Source: Aquilaria yunnanensis (Eukaryota; Streptophyta; Magnoliopsida; Malvales; Thymelaeaceae). Taken from it: a stretch of 64,000 nt of DNA. Of this stretch, positions 25,430 to 37,269 are shown one piece after another. The notes beneath the pieces are model-generated. The model worked only from the letters and a program-made list of their open reading frames with translations, did no database searches and was not told the origin of the DNA. A program made the translations under genes and the position numbers. Numbering within the stretch: the stretch's first letter is position 1; each line of letters opens with the position of its first letter. The DNA lies in contig CM077599.1 of assembly GCA_039654915.1 (NCBI GenBank), positions 1,986,501-2,050,500 on the forward strand, read 5' to 3'.

Positions 25430-27169
25430 AAAGATATTTTCTATAGTAGAACAAACTTAGGCTACACTTGTTAAAATTAACTAAGTTTAGAGATCAAAGT
25501 AAGTTTAGTAGTCAAATCAAGTAACATATTTTCCTACAAACCAAAGACTAAACACATCTCAATCATTTTTTCTCTCTTATTATATTTGTATTATTTTATT
25601 GCTACTTAATCTTTAGTTAAATAGAAATAATATATTTAGATCTATGTTGGTGGATTCTTTTCTTCCCACTTTTTAGAGTAATAATACTAATGTAACTCTA
25701 ATTAAATAGACAATACAAAATTTGTGTATCATTAAAAAACAAAAGAACTTATAATTTTAGGTTAAATGAATAAATTTAGGTGAATTATTATAAAGTGTTC
25801 ACTTACATAAATTTTTAATATAAACTTTTTATATCTAAAATTATTTTTTAATATGCAATACTTATAGATTATCATGCCAGACTTTAGCATGAGTTTACCA
25901 GATAATAAGCTTTCACGATATATACTCATTAACGTTACAAAAAAGAAAACAAAACTTAATTGATAGAAATTTTATGTTCAAAGACATTTTTTATAGTAGT
26001 ACAAACTTTAACTTGAGTTTTTACCATATATTCAAATCTTTCATTAAAATAAAAAATTAGTTATGAAGGTTTTTGAAATGGTAAGTTAAATTTTAAGTTT
26101 TATAAAATATTTATTGTACTTGAGGTATTATTTGATAGTAATATAGAATTAAAGGTGGGCATATTTGTTGAAAAAAAAATTAGTTAAAATTTAGGAGTTT
26201 TATCCATTAAAACTTGTAAGATTAACCCAAAAAGTTGCATATAATTAATTTTATAAAACATAATCAAGGGCAACAAGTTTTTTTTAAATAGAGGTTATAC
26301 TTGTTAAAATTAACTAAGTTTAGTGGCCAAAGTAAGTTTAGTAGACAAATTAATTATAATTTTCCCAAAAATGAAAGAATAAACACATCCTGATTTGTTT
26401 TTTTTTTCTATTTTATTATATTTCTAGTATTTTAATGATACTAAATCTCTAATTAAATAGGCAATGATATATTTAGTTCTATATTAGTGAATTATTTTCT
26501 TCCCCCTTTAGAGTCCCAATACTAACATGATTCTAATTAAATAGACAATACAAAATTTGTTTATCATTAAAAGAGAAAAAGAACCTACCATTTTAGGGTA
26601 AAGAAAAAATTTTAAGTAAACTATTATAAAGTGTTCACTTACATAAATTTTTAACATATACTTTTTACACTTAAAATTATTTTTTAATGTGCAATATCTA
26701 TAGATTGTCATATGACACTTTAGCATCAGGTTACTAGATAATAAGCTTTAATAGTATATACTTATCCAAGTTGAAGAACAAACTTATTTGACAAAAAATT
26801 TATGTTCAAGGCATTTTTATAATGGTACAAACTTTACATGAGTTTTACCATCTCTTTAAATCTTTTATTCAAATGAAAGATTTGATTGTTAAGGTTTTTG
26901 AAATGCTAAATTAAATTTTATGTTTTATGAAATAGTTTTTGCTTGATATATAGTAGTATAGAACCAAGGAACAAGCATGTTTGTTGCAAAAAATAAACTT
27001 TAGTGGTAGCCATTAGAGGTAAAGTTAATGCAAAAAATTTACATATAGTACTTAATTTTGTAATATAAAATAAAGAACGAGCAAGTTTTTAACAAAAAGT
27101 AAACTTCAATGGCAACATAAGGATTTTAGCTACAAGAGGTAATAATAAAGCACAAGAAAAAAAATACAT

Positions 27170-27202
<33 letters not shown>

Positions 27203-28150
27203 TTCCCTTTTAGTAATTTACTGCTACTATAACTTTAATTAAATAGATAATAAAAAAATTAGATTTAATTAAAAGAACAAAATAACTTATAATGCAAGGA
27301 TAAAGAAGTAGTTTAACATTTTGGCACATTTGTACTTTTTATAATACATAGATATGTTTGATGAAAAAAAAAACTTTAGTTGAGATCTAAGAGTTTAAAC
27401 TATTAAAGGTAAGATTCTGTAATATAGAATTTAGAGTGGGTAAGTTTATAACAAAAAGTAAATTTAGTGACAACTTAAGAAATCCTTAACTGTTTTAGTG
27501 TAAGTATAATTTTAATTAACTAGGCAATGATAAAATTAGGTTTCATTAAAACAACAAAATAACTTATAATGTAAGGGTAAAAAAAGTTATTCAACATTTT
27601 AACACCTTCATACTTTTTTAAGGTATTTTTTTTAGTATAGGCTTAAAGCATGAGGTTTATCATATATTTAAATCTTTTATTCAAATAAAATACTTAGCTA
27701 TAAAGGTTTTTGAAATACTAAGTTGAAATTTTAAGTTTTACAAAATATTTAGTAGTATAAACTTTAGCATGAGTTTTACTATATATTTAAGTCTTTTATT
27801 CAAATAAGGGATGTAAACATGATAGTTTTTGAAATGCTAGGTTGAAAATAGAACAAAGGGCATCATGTTTAATGGGAAAAAAATTTGCCAACAATCTAGG
27901 AGTTGTAGCTATTAAAGGTAAGATTAGCATTAAAAAATTGTATTCAACACTTGATTTTATATTATAGAATCAAGAGCTGGCAAGTTTGTAATAAAAAAAA
28001 TAAAAATTGTAGCAATTTAAGGGTTCCTTTAGTGTTTTAATGCTAGTATGACTCTAATCAAACAGACAATAACAAAATTGAGTTTCATTAAAAAAACAAA
28101 ATAACTTATAATGTAAGAGTAAAAACTTTGTTCAACATTTGTGTACCTTT
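25430..28150. repeat. Degenerate complex tandem repeat
   Basis: Large AT-rich units recur in the same orientation. The block starting ttgttaaaattaactaag near 25468 recurs near 26301 (about 833 bp later) with the same following order of phrases. A shorter module, containing taattaaatagacaata and then aacaaaataacttataatg, appears near 25690, 26527, 27225, 27498 and 28045. The last spacings are about 273 and 547 bp, so a sub-period near 273 bp is suggested. A second module, actttagcatgagtttta followed by tcttttattcaaat, also recurs several times. There is no coding capacity. A (CT)n run interrupts it at 27171-27201. Confidence 0.75.
27171..27201. repeat. (CT)n microsatellite
   Basis: About fifteen CT dinucleotides in a row, lying inside the degenerate tandem repeat region. 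Confidence 0.95.
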
Positions 28151-29327
28151 GTATATGTATATTTTCAATTTTACCAATGTCACTAAGATATATACATTTC
28201 AAAATGACTCAAATGTGTTATAATTATATGCTCTAATTAAATATAACCACAATAAAATATACATACTATATCTAATCACATTCCACCTAACTACCAGAAT
28301 TTTACCCCTTAAATATTTATTCTATATTTTTCGTAGTAGGAGCTCTTTTGTATCTCTCGTGGAAAACATTGGTCTTCTCCCAGTGACCATTGGGATACAT
28401 ACACCTCAAAGGATTTCGTCTAACTAATCTCACGTCAAAGTCATTTGAAAAAAAACAAAATGCCTGTTTTGTGAGTTTATTTTAAATTACCTTACGAGAT
28501 ATAAGCTGAGTTGCATAAAAGCCTCCCCCACGCCAAGAAATTGAAGAGCAGAGCGCAGATTCGCGCTCTCAGCATGCAAGGGTAATAAATTCGCGATTTC
28601 CTTAGACTAATTCGCGCTCTACTTGTATACACCCCTTAATTGCACATACTGCCACAAAACCTCTGCTCTCCTGTATGAATAGCGTTGAGGTTTCGTTTAA
28701 AAGCAGAAAGGTTTTTAATCTTTGTGGTCTTCAACAACTTTTATCTCCTTTACTAGGTGTCATAATTCTTTTATTTTGAGTAAACGTTTTTTTCTCTCGT
28801 ATTCTTGCTTTCATTCTCAATTATGCCCTTCCACTTTTATTTTCATTACATTTGTACTTATATAAATTTTAAAAAAGTGATGCTTTCTCATTCTTTACTC
28901 TCATTCTTGAGACATTCTAGGGCACTTAGCTCCTCTCCAACTTAAACTCTTCCACGTGTCAAAAAAAAATGGGAATGTTTAATATACTATCCCAAAATTT
29001 TGAGGAAAAGATTAATTAAATCCTTTTTGTGAGTAATTAAATCATATATATTTCTTCTACCATCTTCAACATTTTTCTTTTAAACTGTCTTTTAAAAATT
29101 TCCTTCTAAAATATGTAACATATACTAGAGGGAAAGAGTAAATTAATATATATCTTGATCCATTTGCGCTTTTGACATTTCTACAATTTAAAAAAACTGG
29201 TGCTCGCACTCCATCTCCTATTTTGTATAACTTAGGATGTGAGTTTCTTACGAATATTGATGGACCCAAGATTGTGGAGTTAATTACACGGGTGGTCCTT
29301 GTAAAGCTTATACTGAGCATATAATAA
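28151..29327. other. AT-rich intergenic DNA
   Basis: No gene recognised. At 28555-28625 the phrase ttcgcgctct occurs twice with a related ttcgcgatttc between, a small local repeat. Nothing else stands out. Confidence 0.5.
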
Positions 29328-29336
29328 TTTTATAAA

Positions 29337-31518
29337 GGAGTAAAGTTCATTGCGGGTATCTTAGTTTTTGTTTTGTCCCAAATGGGTACTTTACCATTGC
29401 ATTTGTTCTAGTGAGATATCTAATCTCTTGAAGCATGTTCTACTATGATACTTTTCATCAATTTTGCCATTAAATTGAATGAAAATTGATAATATGATAT
29501 TAAATAACACTAAAATAAATTTAAAATAACAACTTTTGCCCTTAGCCTTTTTTTAATTAATATTTTTGAACCTTAATGCCCCTCTCTCTCCTCTTGAACC
29601 TCCCTTTCTCTCTAGGCTGTCTCTGCCATCATGTCCTTCTCCATTTTCTCTTGCTCCACCCAGATACCATTTGACACTAATTTTTTCTTCCTTCAAACCA
29701 AAATCACAATCGTCTCCTTTGCTACCCATGTAACCCAATCAAGATATTGAACGCATTAAAGTTGAAATTCATAAATTGATGAAGAAAAATAACACCTAAA
29801 AGATGGATCTCAAACTGATACCACCATTGAATCAAACTCAAATTGACAACATTAGCTCTTGTGGGAGCTTGTCCATGGTTACCAATTCATCAATCACTAC
29901 ATAAATAATCCACTCCTTGGTTGCCATCGAAAACACTGGGCAAATCTGGGTAACATCTGGAATCTATGTTCACCGCTCTCCCGTTGAAGATCGTCACATC
30001 TCGCCTTTCTCCTTTAACCGCCCCTGCTACGTGTGTCTTCAAAATCTTTGTCCTTTGTGCCTCATGCTTGAGCTTCATGAATGGGTTGGTCCAAAAGACA
30101 GGGGGAGCCCAAGTATTGCCCTGGAACGACCTACAAACAGGATGATCGGCCTTTGGAACCACCACGATTTTCAGTGACGGCCTGACAACCATGATTTTTA
30201 GCAATGACCAATCAACGGGACAATTTCACCATCCATCGAATGCGGAAGTCGGTGAAGGCAAACTACTCAGATGCCAGATTGATTGTTCGAGGCGGCTAAA
30301 GGATGATTTAGGCTGGATTTGGGCAATGGTGGCAGCGACATGGAGAGTCAGAGGTGGGCGGAGGCTAGGGAAAGGAAAATGAAGAGAAGAAATAGTAGAT
30401 TTAGGCTAAGGAGAGTAAGTTTGGAAATTCAAGGTTTAGAATTATTGATTGAAAAGGTTTGAGGACTAAATTGTCATTGAAACTTTATTTTAATGTTATT
30501 TAATGTCAGGTTATCAATTTACATCCAATTTAACAGTAAAGTTGATGGAAAGTATATAGGTAGAATGTGCATCAAGAGGTTACATATCTCATTGGGACAA
30601 ATATAAAAGTATGATACCCATTTGTAGGGATGAGCATGTGTCGATTTAGGTTGGTTTTCTGGTGGAACTGAACCAACCTGAAATAGGTTTGGTTCCAAAA
30701 TTTTTTTACCCAATCCGAGAACTGAGAACCGAAAAGAACTAGAATCATGGTTCTGGGTTTTTTTGTTCTGGTTCTTAGGTTTTTTTGTTTATATCATATA
30801 CCTATAATAATATTTAAATTCAATAAAATTGAATTCACAACTACTTTATGAAATATTTAACATAATACACAGCTAAATCTATATTTAAATACACATGTTT
30901 TTAATAATATTAAAAGAGTTTCACATGCTGCTACATAATGTAGCAATAAAACAAATGTATCTAGTTGCATGAGATTTCACAAAATGCCTTTACAAATTCT
31001 GTAAGATCATTAGTCAAATACTTTATCTCCTTTCTTTTATTTGTACGCAGAAAATAATATTCAATCTGATTCATATCCACTTGCTACTTAAACCAAACTA
31101 ACCACCATGTCATTATAATTTCTTATAATAAACGTAAACAATTTTTTATCCCCTGTTCCAATTTAGATTCAATATTAGGAATATTAGTTTTTGGGTTTAA
31201 TATAAAAAACTAAAACACTCTCACAATTCTTTATTTTTTCAATACATAAATGCATAGATAATTTAATAATATTATAAGTTCGGTTCGGTTCCACCTTGGG
31301 TTGGTTCCATGTGTTCCATGTAGAATCAGAACTAACCCAAAAACTGTCGGTTCTCACATATGTAGAACCAACTTGTGAACTATAGTCAATTTTTACCCAA
31401 TCCACCCCAACCCAATAGGGGTCGTTAGAGTTGGATTTTGGTTTTACCGAACTCATGCTCACCTCTACTCATTTGGGATAAGAAAAAAAAAATTAAGATA
31501 CCCTGGTGGACTTTACCC
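29337..31518. mobile_element. Mutator-like element, split by a nested hAT insertion
   Basis: The left end (29337 to about 29525) is an inverted copy of the right end (about 30480-31518) once the hAT element at 30625-31467 is removed. Matching phrases in inverted order are GTATCTTA, TGTCCCAA, GAGATAT, TTAAATTG and TTAAATAACA. Perfect 9-bp direct repeats, ttttataaa, flank it at 29328-29336 and 31519-31527. The interior (about 29560-30420) is GC-richer with short open frames on both strands and could be captured host sequence; I recognise no gene in it. No transposase is present. Before the insertion the element would have been about 1.33 kb. Confidence 0.8.
30625..31467. mobile_element. Non-autonomous hAT element, nested
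   Basis: The ends are inverted: tagggatgagcatg at the left and, reverse-complemented, tagaggtgagcatg at the right. The 8-bp flanks cccatttg (30617-30624) and ctcatttg (31468-31475) differ at one base, as expected for an old hAT target duplication. Subterminal regions are dense in GGTTCGG/GAACC motifs, and the centre is AT-rich and non-coding. It interrupts the right terminal repeat of the surrounding Mutator-like element and is of the same family as 34113-35081. Confidence 0.85.
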
Positions 31519-31527
31519 TTTTATAAA

Positions 31528-32731
31528 TGTTTTGCCATGTAGTATAGTATCTTTGATTATTTCAGCTGAAACTATAAAACTTGGAAACTTTCGAACTGGG
31601 TTGATTAATTAATATTCCTCATATGAAGATGCCTTTTTTTTTTTTCCTTTTAACTGGTGGAGATCTTGAGCATAGTTGTGAGAGAATTTGCCACTAGTGG
31701 ATGTGGAACCATCATTAGCTTATCCATTAATTATCTCTTGAATAGCTTATCTCTTGAATAGCTGGGCAAGAAAAAGGAGAAAGGAGCCCACAAAACAAAT
31801 TGGAGGAAGATTAAGATAACACTATTTGTTACAAACAAGAGTTATTTAACAAAAAAATTATAAAATAATGTAATAAATCATGACTAAAGTATGTTCATGT
31901 GTAAAATTACTTGAAATTTATTAATTATTCGATAGCTATTTGACACATTGATTAAATTTTTTTTTTTTTTGTGAAAATTTGACATTTTAATTATTTGTAG
32001 AAGAATTGATCAATGAGATTCTACTCTTTATCTTTAAAGCACTAGTTTAATTTTAAACCCACAAAGCACAAAATTAGGGAAAATTTGATATGTGCTGTAG
32101 TTGAGTTGCGCCGAACAAACAAGGCGGCAAGGCAATCTCAATCTAAAAGAGAGAGAGGGAGAGAGAAGGAGAAGACAGTGTATGGAGGCCAGAAATGGGC
32201 ACTTTCATTTCAACAAGGTGGGGCTCCCCCACCACCATGCGCCTTTCTGTGAAAAAACCACGCGTATCCTTTTAATTTGTATACTTATCTCGCTACTTGC
32301 TCTTCTTTCTTGCCCTTTGATCACAGAGGAATATAAATAGGAACAAAGATAGGAGTCTTAGGACTCATCATAACCCCAGCCCCTGGACCTTTTTAGTCGG
32401 CCTTTGGGCCCCTTGCCTTGGCTTGGTTTGGTCGGCTCCTCTCGGCTCACGGTCTTTAGCCTTCAATTTCACCATGACGGTGAAACGTGAAAAATATGCT
32501 TCTTTAAAGTTCTGCGGCCACACCCAAACCAACACCTCCCTGTTAATGCCACATTTACTCCAGCAGATTTTTGTTTGTGCATTCGTATGTAATTTTTCGA
32601 TTTCCCATTTTGTCCTCGATACTGAGTGAATAATGAAGTTTATTAAACAATGGATGACTTGGTTATAAATGCTTAAAATATACGACCAATGTGAACCTTT
32701 CTGAAAATTCAAGCTGACAGCACATAGCAGA
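31528..32731. other. Intergenic DNA with a GC-richer unidentified patch
   Basis: Positions 32100-32600 are GC-richer, with a GAGAG-rich tract, a tataaata sequence near 32330 and open frames on both strands. None has a recognisable signature. It may be a gene fragment or a transcribed non-coding region. Confidence 0.4.
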
Positions 32732-32739
32732 ATGCAAGC

Positions 32740-33714
32740 TAGGGGTATCAGTGAGCTGGGTATGCTCAGGTTTCATCTCAAGCCGACCCGACTCCCATCA
32801 TTGGCCTTGTTCATCAATTAACTATTTAACTCTATCCGTATACACTTAAACTCTGTAACAACCCAAACCGTATAAAAATTGGTTCGTGTCGGTTTGGTAT
32901 GATCGAGATTTTATATTTTCATGTAAGGCAACAATTTTTATTCAAAATGGTTATAAATATGGAAAAAAATATATAATTATACTTAAAGTTTTAATTTATA
33001 TAAAAAATGTCTCAATTCAAATAAAATTTCATATGCTTAAAACTCTCAGAAGAAGACAAATCAATTCTATAACAATAATACAAAATAAAAATATGGCTTA
33101 AACTTACGTTGATTTCAAATAATGATCTCAAAACTAAAATAACCTTTGATATCAATAAGTGAACAAGAAAAATCAGCTGTAAAAGCTCTCACTCACTGCC
33201 ATAAATCTATATATTATAAACAAATATCAACTTATAGTAACCTGCATAAGTAACTGAATAATCTAGTTCTTACCTCTTATTTTCTATCACTTTGCTACTT
33301 AGCCTATATATATATATATATGTCATATTGGCCAATTTTAATACTTAATAACAGAAACTAGATGTGTACAAAACAGCCAAAGCCTCATATGAATTTTTAC
33401 AAAAGAATATCTAAACTCAAAACAATTATAAATAAGTAAAAAAAAAACCTTACAGCAAGAGAGAAATGAGTGAGTTCTAAGTATTGTCATCATGTTACTA
33501 GAGATTAGAATTTAGGAATTGAGAGAATAAACGAGTCAAGTCAGGTTTAGGTGGGTTTTACAATTAGAACTGACTCCCGCCCCGCATGAATAATCGAATT
33601 CACTTTTTCACTACTCATCCAAACCTTAACCGCATAAAATCCGCATTACTATCGGTTCAGTTTGGTTTGACACAACCGATTTTATGGGTTGGTCGGGTTA
33701 GATGGACACCCCTA
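32740..33714. mobile_element. Non-autonomous hAT element
   Basis: The ends are inverted (left taggggtatc; right, reverse-complemented, taggggtgtccatc). The 8-bp flanks atgcaagc (32732-32739) and atgtaagc (33715-33722) differ at one base. The subterminal DNA carries repeated GGTTTGG/CGACCCGAC-type motifs, and the centre is AT-rich without a transposase. A (TA)n run lies at about 33305-33322. This family differs from the elements at 30625 and 34113. Confidence 0.8.
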
Positions 33715-34112
33715 ATGTAAGCTTACGCTACAAAAAATGATACTTGATCAAGTAAATCGCTCAATCAAATAAGTAAATAAGAATCCACTCATAAATAATG
33801 CAATGTAAAATTGAAATAACTTAATATTGTTGATAGAATGAATAATAGTAATATATGAGAACCTATTTATATGCTTGCAAAGAAATTCTACCTAAAATAA
33901 AACAAAGCTGAAAATTAGTAAGAATCCAGAACAACATAAACATCAGATTTCGAAATACCCTCAAAACATTCGAATTTTGACCTGTGAAACGTTATTATTG
34001 TTCATTTTATCAGTAATATTCAGATATTCCAATCTTTGTTTGGTATTCTTTACAAGTAAATTCTCATTCACTTAATCAAGTATTGTTTCTTACTGCGTCA
34101 TAAACATACAGC

Positions 34113-35081
34113 TAGGGGTGAGTATGGGTCGGGTTGGTTCGGTTTTATGGTGGAACCGAACCAACCCGAAATGGCCTCGGTTCCAAAATTTTTCTACCCA
34201 ACCCAGAACCGAGAACCGAACAGAACCAGAACCATGGTTCTGGGTTTCTCGGTTCTGGTTCTCGGGTTTTTCGGTTTATAACATATACCTATAACAACAC
34301 CAAAATTCAATAAATCTACATCCATAATCAGTTTTATGACATATTCAACATAATATACAATTAAACTAATATTTAAATATATGTACTTAGATACATTCAA
34401 AAGAGTTTAAAATGTTGTTCTAACAAAAATGGTTCAAAAGAGTTGCTTGTGGGATATCTTTTATCACAACTAGTTTACTTAATTCCAGTAATTTCAATAT
34501 TTGTATGGCATTCAATATGAAAAATTAAGCCTTTAAGGCCATATTCTTCAGTATCAAAACCTAAAATATGTTGATGTCATAAATTTTTAATTTTGCATGA
34601 CTCAAATAAAAAAAATATCATAATTGTATAATAAAGAATAGTCTGGAATGAAAGATCGAAAGCAAAATGACTTAGGAGTGATGGGTTTATGAAATAAAGT
34701 GATTTAAGTAAATATGGAGAAATTTCGTAAATGATCCCACAACTTCCATACTGTTACTGTTTCAATTTGGAACATCAATTTAAGAGTTTAATATAAAAAT
34801 GCAAAATAATCATCATAATACTTCAAAGAAATATATGTGTGTGTGTGTGTATGAATATATTAGTAATACTATAATTTTTATTATATAATTATATATATAT
34901 CTCGGGTTCAGTTCCACCTCGGGTTGGTTCCATATGGAACCAGAACCAACCCAAAAATCGTCGGTTCTTCTATATGTGGAACCAACCCGAGAACCATGAT
35001 CAATTTTTACCCAACCCAACCCAATCCAATGGGGGTGGTTCGGTTTCGATTTCAAGTTTACCCAACCCATGTTCACCCCTA
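34113..35081. mobile_element. Non-autonomous hAT element
   Basis: The ends are inverted: taggggtgagtatgggt at the left and, reverse-complemented, taggggtgaacatgggt at the right. A perfect 8-bp target duplication, catacagc, flanks it at 34105-34112 and 35082-35089. The subterminal regions are packed with GGTTCGG, GAACC and ACCCAACCC motifs, and the centre is AT-rich and non-coding. It is the same family as the nested element at 30625-31467; the better-preserved target duplication suggests it is younger. Confidence 0.9.
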
Positions 35082-35089
35082 CATACAGC

Positions 35090-36400
35090 TTTTAAGTCTC
35101 CGTAGGTGTAGCATTATTATTTTCCTAAAAAGGAGCAATTTCAGGCAATAGAAAATGGAAAGCAGATACAAACAAGAGGCGGACAGGGTTTAATTTAATA
35201 AATTTTAGGGAAAAACACAAGAGTAGTTGTTGTCAAAGATTACTACACGTACTAACTTGTATAAAATACAGAAAAACAATAGAAAAATGCTCCTGCTAAT
35301 AAAGTGTCTGTCAGGAAATCCTGATGATGTGTGCATAATTTGTGCTCGAGATGTTGACAAAATGCGAGACACCAGGGGTGGAAGTTCAAGAAAGTCATGT
35401 TGGAGTAGCCAATGGCAAGACGAACCCGAACGCGAACCCGAACCCAACCAGGTGGGCTGCAAGCTTTGGACCTAACCCAACTCACCAAATTCTGAAACTT
35501 CCCGACTTCCCAAAATTGACACTTCCATTGTTAATGTCAGCGCCTCATCACACACACGTTTGCATAACCCATTCTTCCTTTGATAATGATAGGGTAATTA
35601 GACTTATTGTCTGAAGCATAATATATATTAGCATTATCTAACAAGAAAGAAACTTTTAAGGGCTTCAGTACAGTATTTGAACAAAGGCCCTCATATATAT
35701 AAATATGCTATCTTTGTAGTGGGGTAAGCCGACGAAGATAATGTCATTTGACATCGTAAGATTATATGAAACTGCACAAATAACAGGCAGGTTGATTTTT
35801 TATTTGTCACACTACAACAACTATCTCTTGAATTTGTTTTCAGATAGGGATGGACAATAGAGTGCGGGAAATCTCGGCAAGCGACACATGATAAGAGGTC
35901 AATTGCTTGGTGATGATAATGACCACAGAAAGACTGAAAATTTTAGCTTTAACAAATACTAGAACTCAGTTTGTAGAAATGACATGCGTTTTGGAGGTGT
36001 GTGAGAATTGTGGATATGAAGATTAGGGATCGATAGATAGAGTGGAAAGCAAATTGTCTGGGTGTGGTCTGATCATTGTGTTGCTAAATTTTTTTTTGTA
36101 GTTTATGTATCATTGCAAACCACTAACACAGCCTAATTTGTCAGTTTGTATGCCCCATCATCATCTTAACTTTTTTTTTTAATGAGTAATACTCCCTGTT
36201 TCTTGTTCCCTCTTAAAAAAACTGTTTTTTTTTTCTAACCTTCATTGCTATCCACAAAAGCTACAACTACTGCTAGTTCGTTTTTTTTTTATTGAACTGC
36301 AACAAGAAGAAATTTGGACAAAAAGAGAGAGAAATTCTAAAAGATGTGAACATTTTAGGCCGCAATTCCTGTTTTTGAGTTCTTTAAAAAAATCATGGAT
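35090..36400. other. Upstream region of the Aux/IAA gene
   Basis: No gene is recognised. The stretch at 35330-35500 is GC-richer with overlapping open frames on both strands, none with a family signature. A GAGACA (TGTCTC on the minus strand, the auxin response element core) occurs near 35366, about 1.9 kb before the Aux/IAA start codon. A single six-base site at this distance is weak evidence. Confidence 0.4.
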
Positions 36401-37269
36401 ACTACCACTTGTACACAACTGTAACAGGCTTACTTCTCTTTCGAATCTCCCGATCAACGAAAGAGCCTTCTCAAATCTCAATCTCAGACTCAGTTGGGTC
36501 GTTGCTCGGCCTTGCCTCGTCGTCTGCCGTTCTCTCTTTTCTCGATCTGATTTCGGTTCGGATCCCAGCTTTTTTCTCTTCCTTTCCATGACTTTTCCCG
36601 CGATCCAAACAACCGATCAGCCAAAATAACACTCGGCATTTTTTCTCCTAGAAAAGTTCGAGCTTTTTTTCCTTTTTTTTTTTTTTTTTGCCCTTTTCAC
36701 TTTTCAGAGCGCCACGGTTCGTCCCATCATTTTCCCCGATTCCGTGCGATTCTTCAAAGATTTCTATTTTTTTTTCCCTGTCGTCCAAACACTTTCTGGC
36801 CCAGGTTAGCGTGTTCTGCACACGTCGGTCTCTACACCAGCGTAAGTTAGCAAACTGCTTACATTGATGGCTTCCTAAAAGGTTACAGGGGGATTTTCTG
36901 TGACCTTGTCGGGGTGGCCGCCCACAAAAAAAAAAAAAACTACTCTAATAAGAAGAAAAGAACTTCTTTTGTTGGAGAGAAAAAAAAAAAAAGAACAAAA
37001 TATTTTTAGGATTTTTTTCTTTTCATTTTTTGTTTTTGGAGAAATTCTTCAACAGTACTAGTGGTTTTGTTCTTTTCACTTCCCTCACAGTGCACATACA
37101 GGGTCCAAAAGCTTAAAGAAGGTTCCCTGCTCTGCTTCACAATCAAAGCTCAAAAACATTCCCTTTTTCATTTGCACTGTTTGAGAGCTTCTGATACCCT
37201 GAGCTGAAGCTTTGTTGCCATTTCTCTAATCATTACTTCAACTCCTTTTTCATTGATGCTCTCTTTTTG
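36401..37269 (+). promoter_or_regulatory. Proximal promoter and long 5' leader of the Aux/IAA gene
   Basis: This stretch is pyrimidine-rich with many T runs (36660-36690, 36755-36775, 37000-37035), followed by the CT-rich leader typical of plant 5' untranslated regions directly before the start codon at 37270. The transcription start cannot be placed. Short ATG frames at 36375 onward could be upstream ORFs if transcription begins that early. Confidence 0.4.

Noticed and set aside
36186..36230. Stowaway-like tactccctgtttcttgttccc
   Set aside because: Only one end is present; no inverted partner with a TA duplication was found nearby.
36248..36589. Minus-strand 113-aa Arg/Lys-rich open frame upstream of the Aux/IAA gene
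   Set aside because: It lies antisense in the probable leader and promoter of the Aux/IAA gene, has low complexity, overlaps other open frames and has no family signature.
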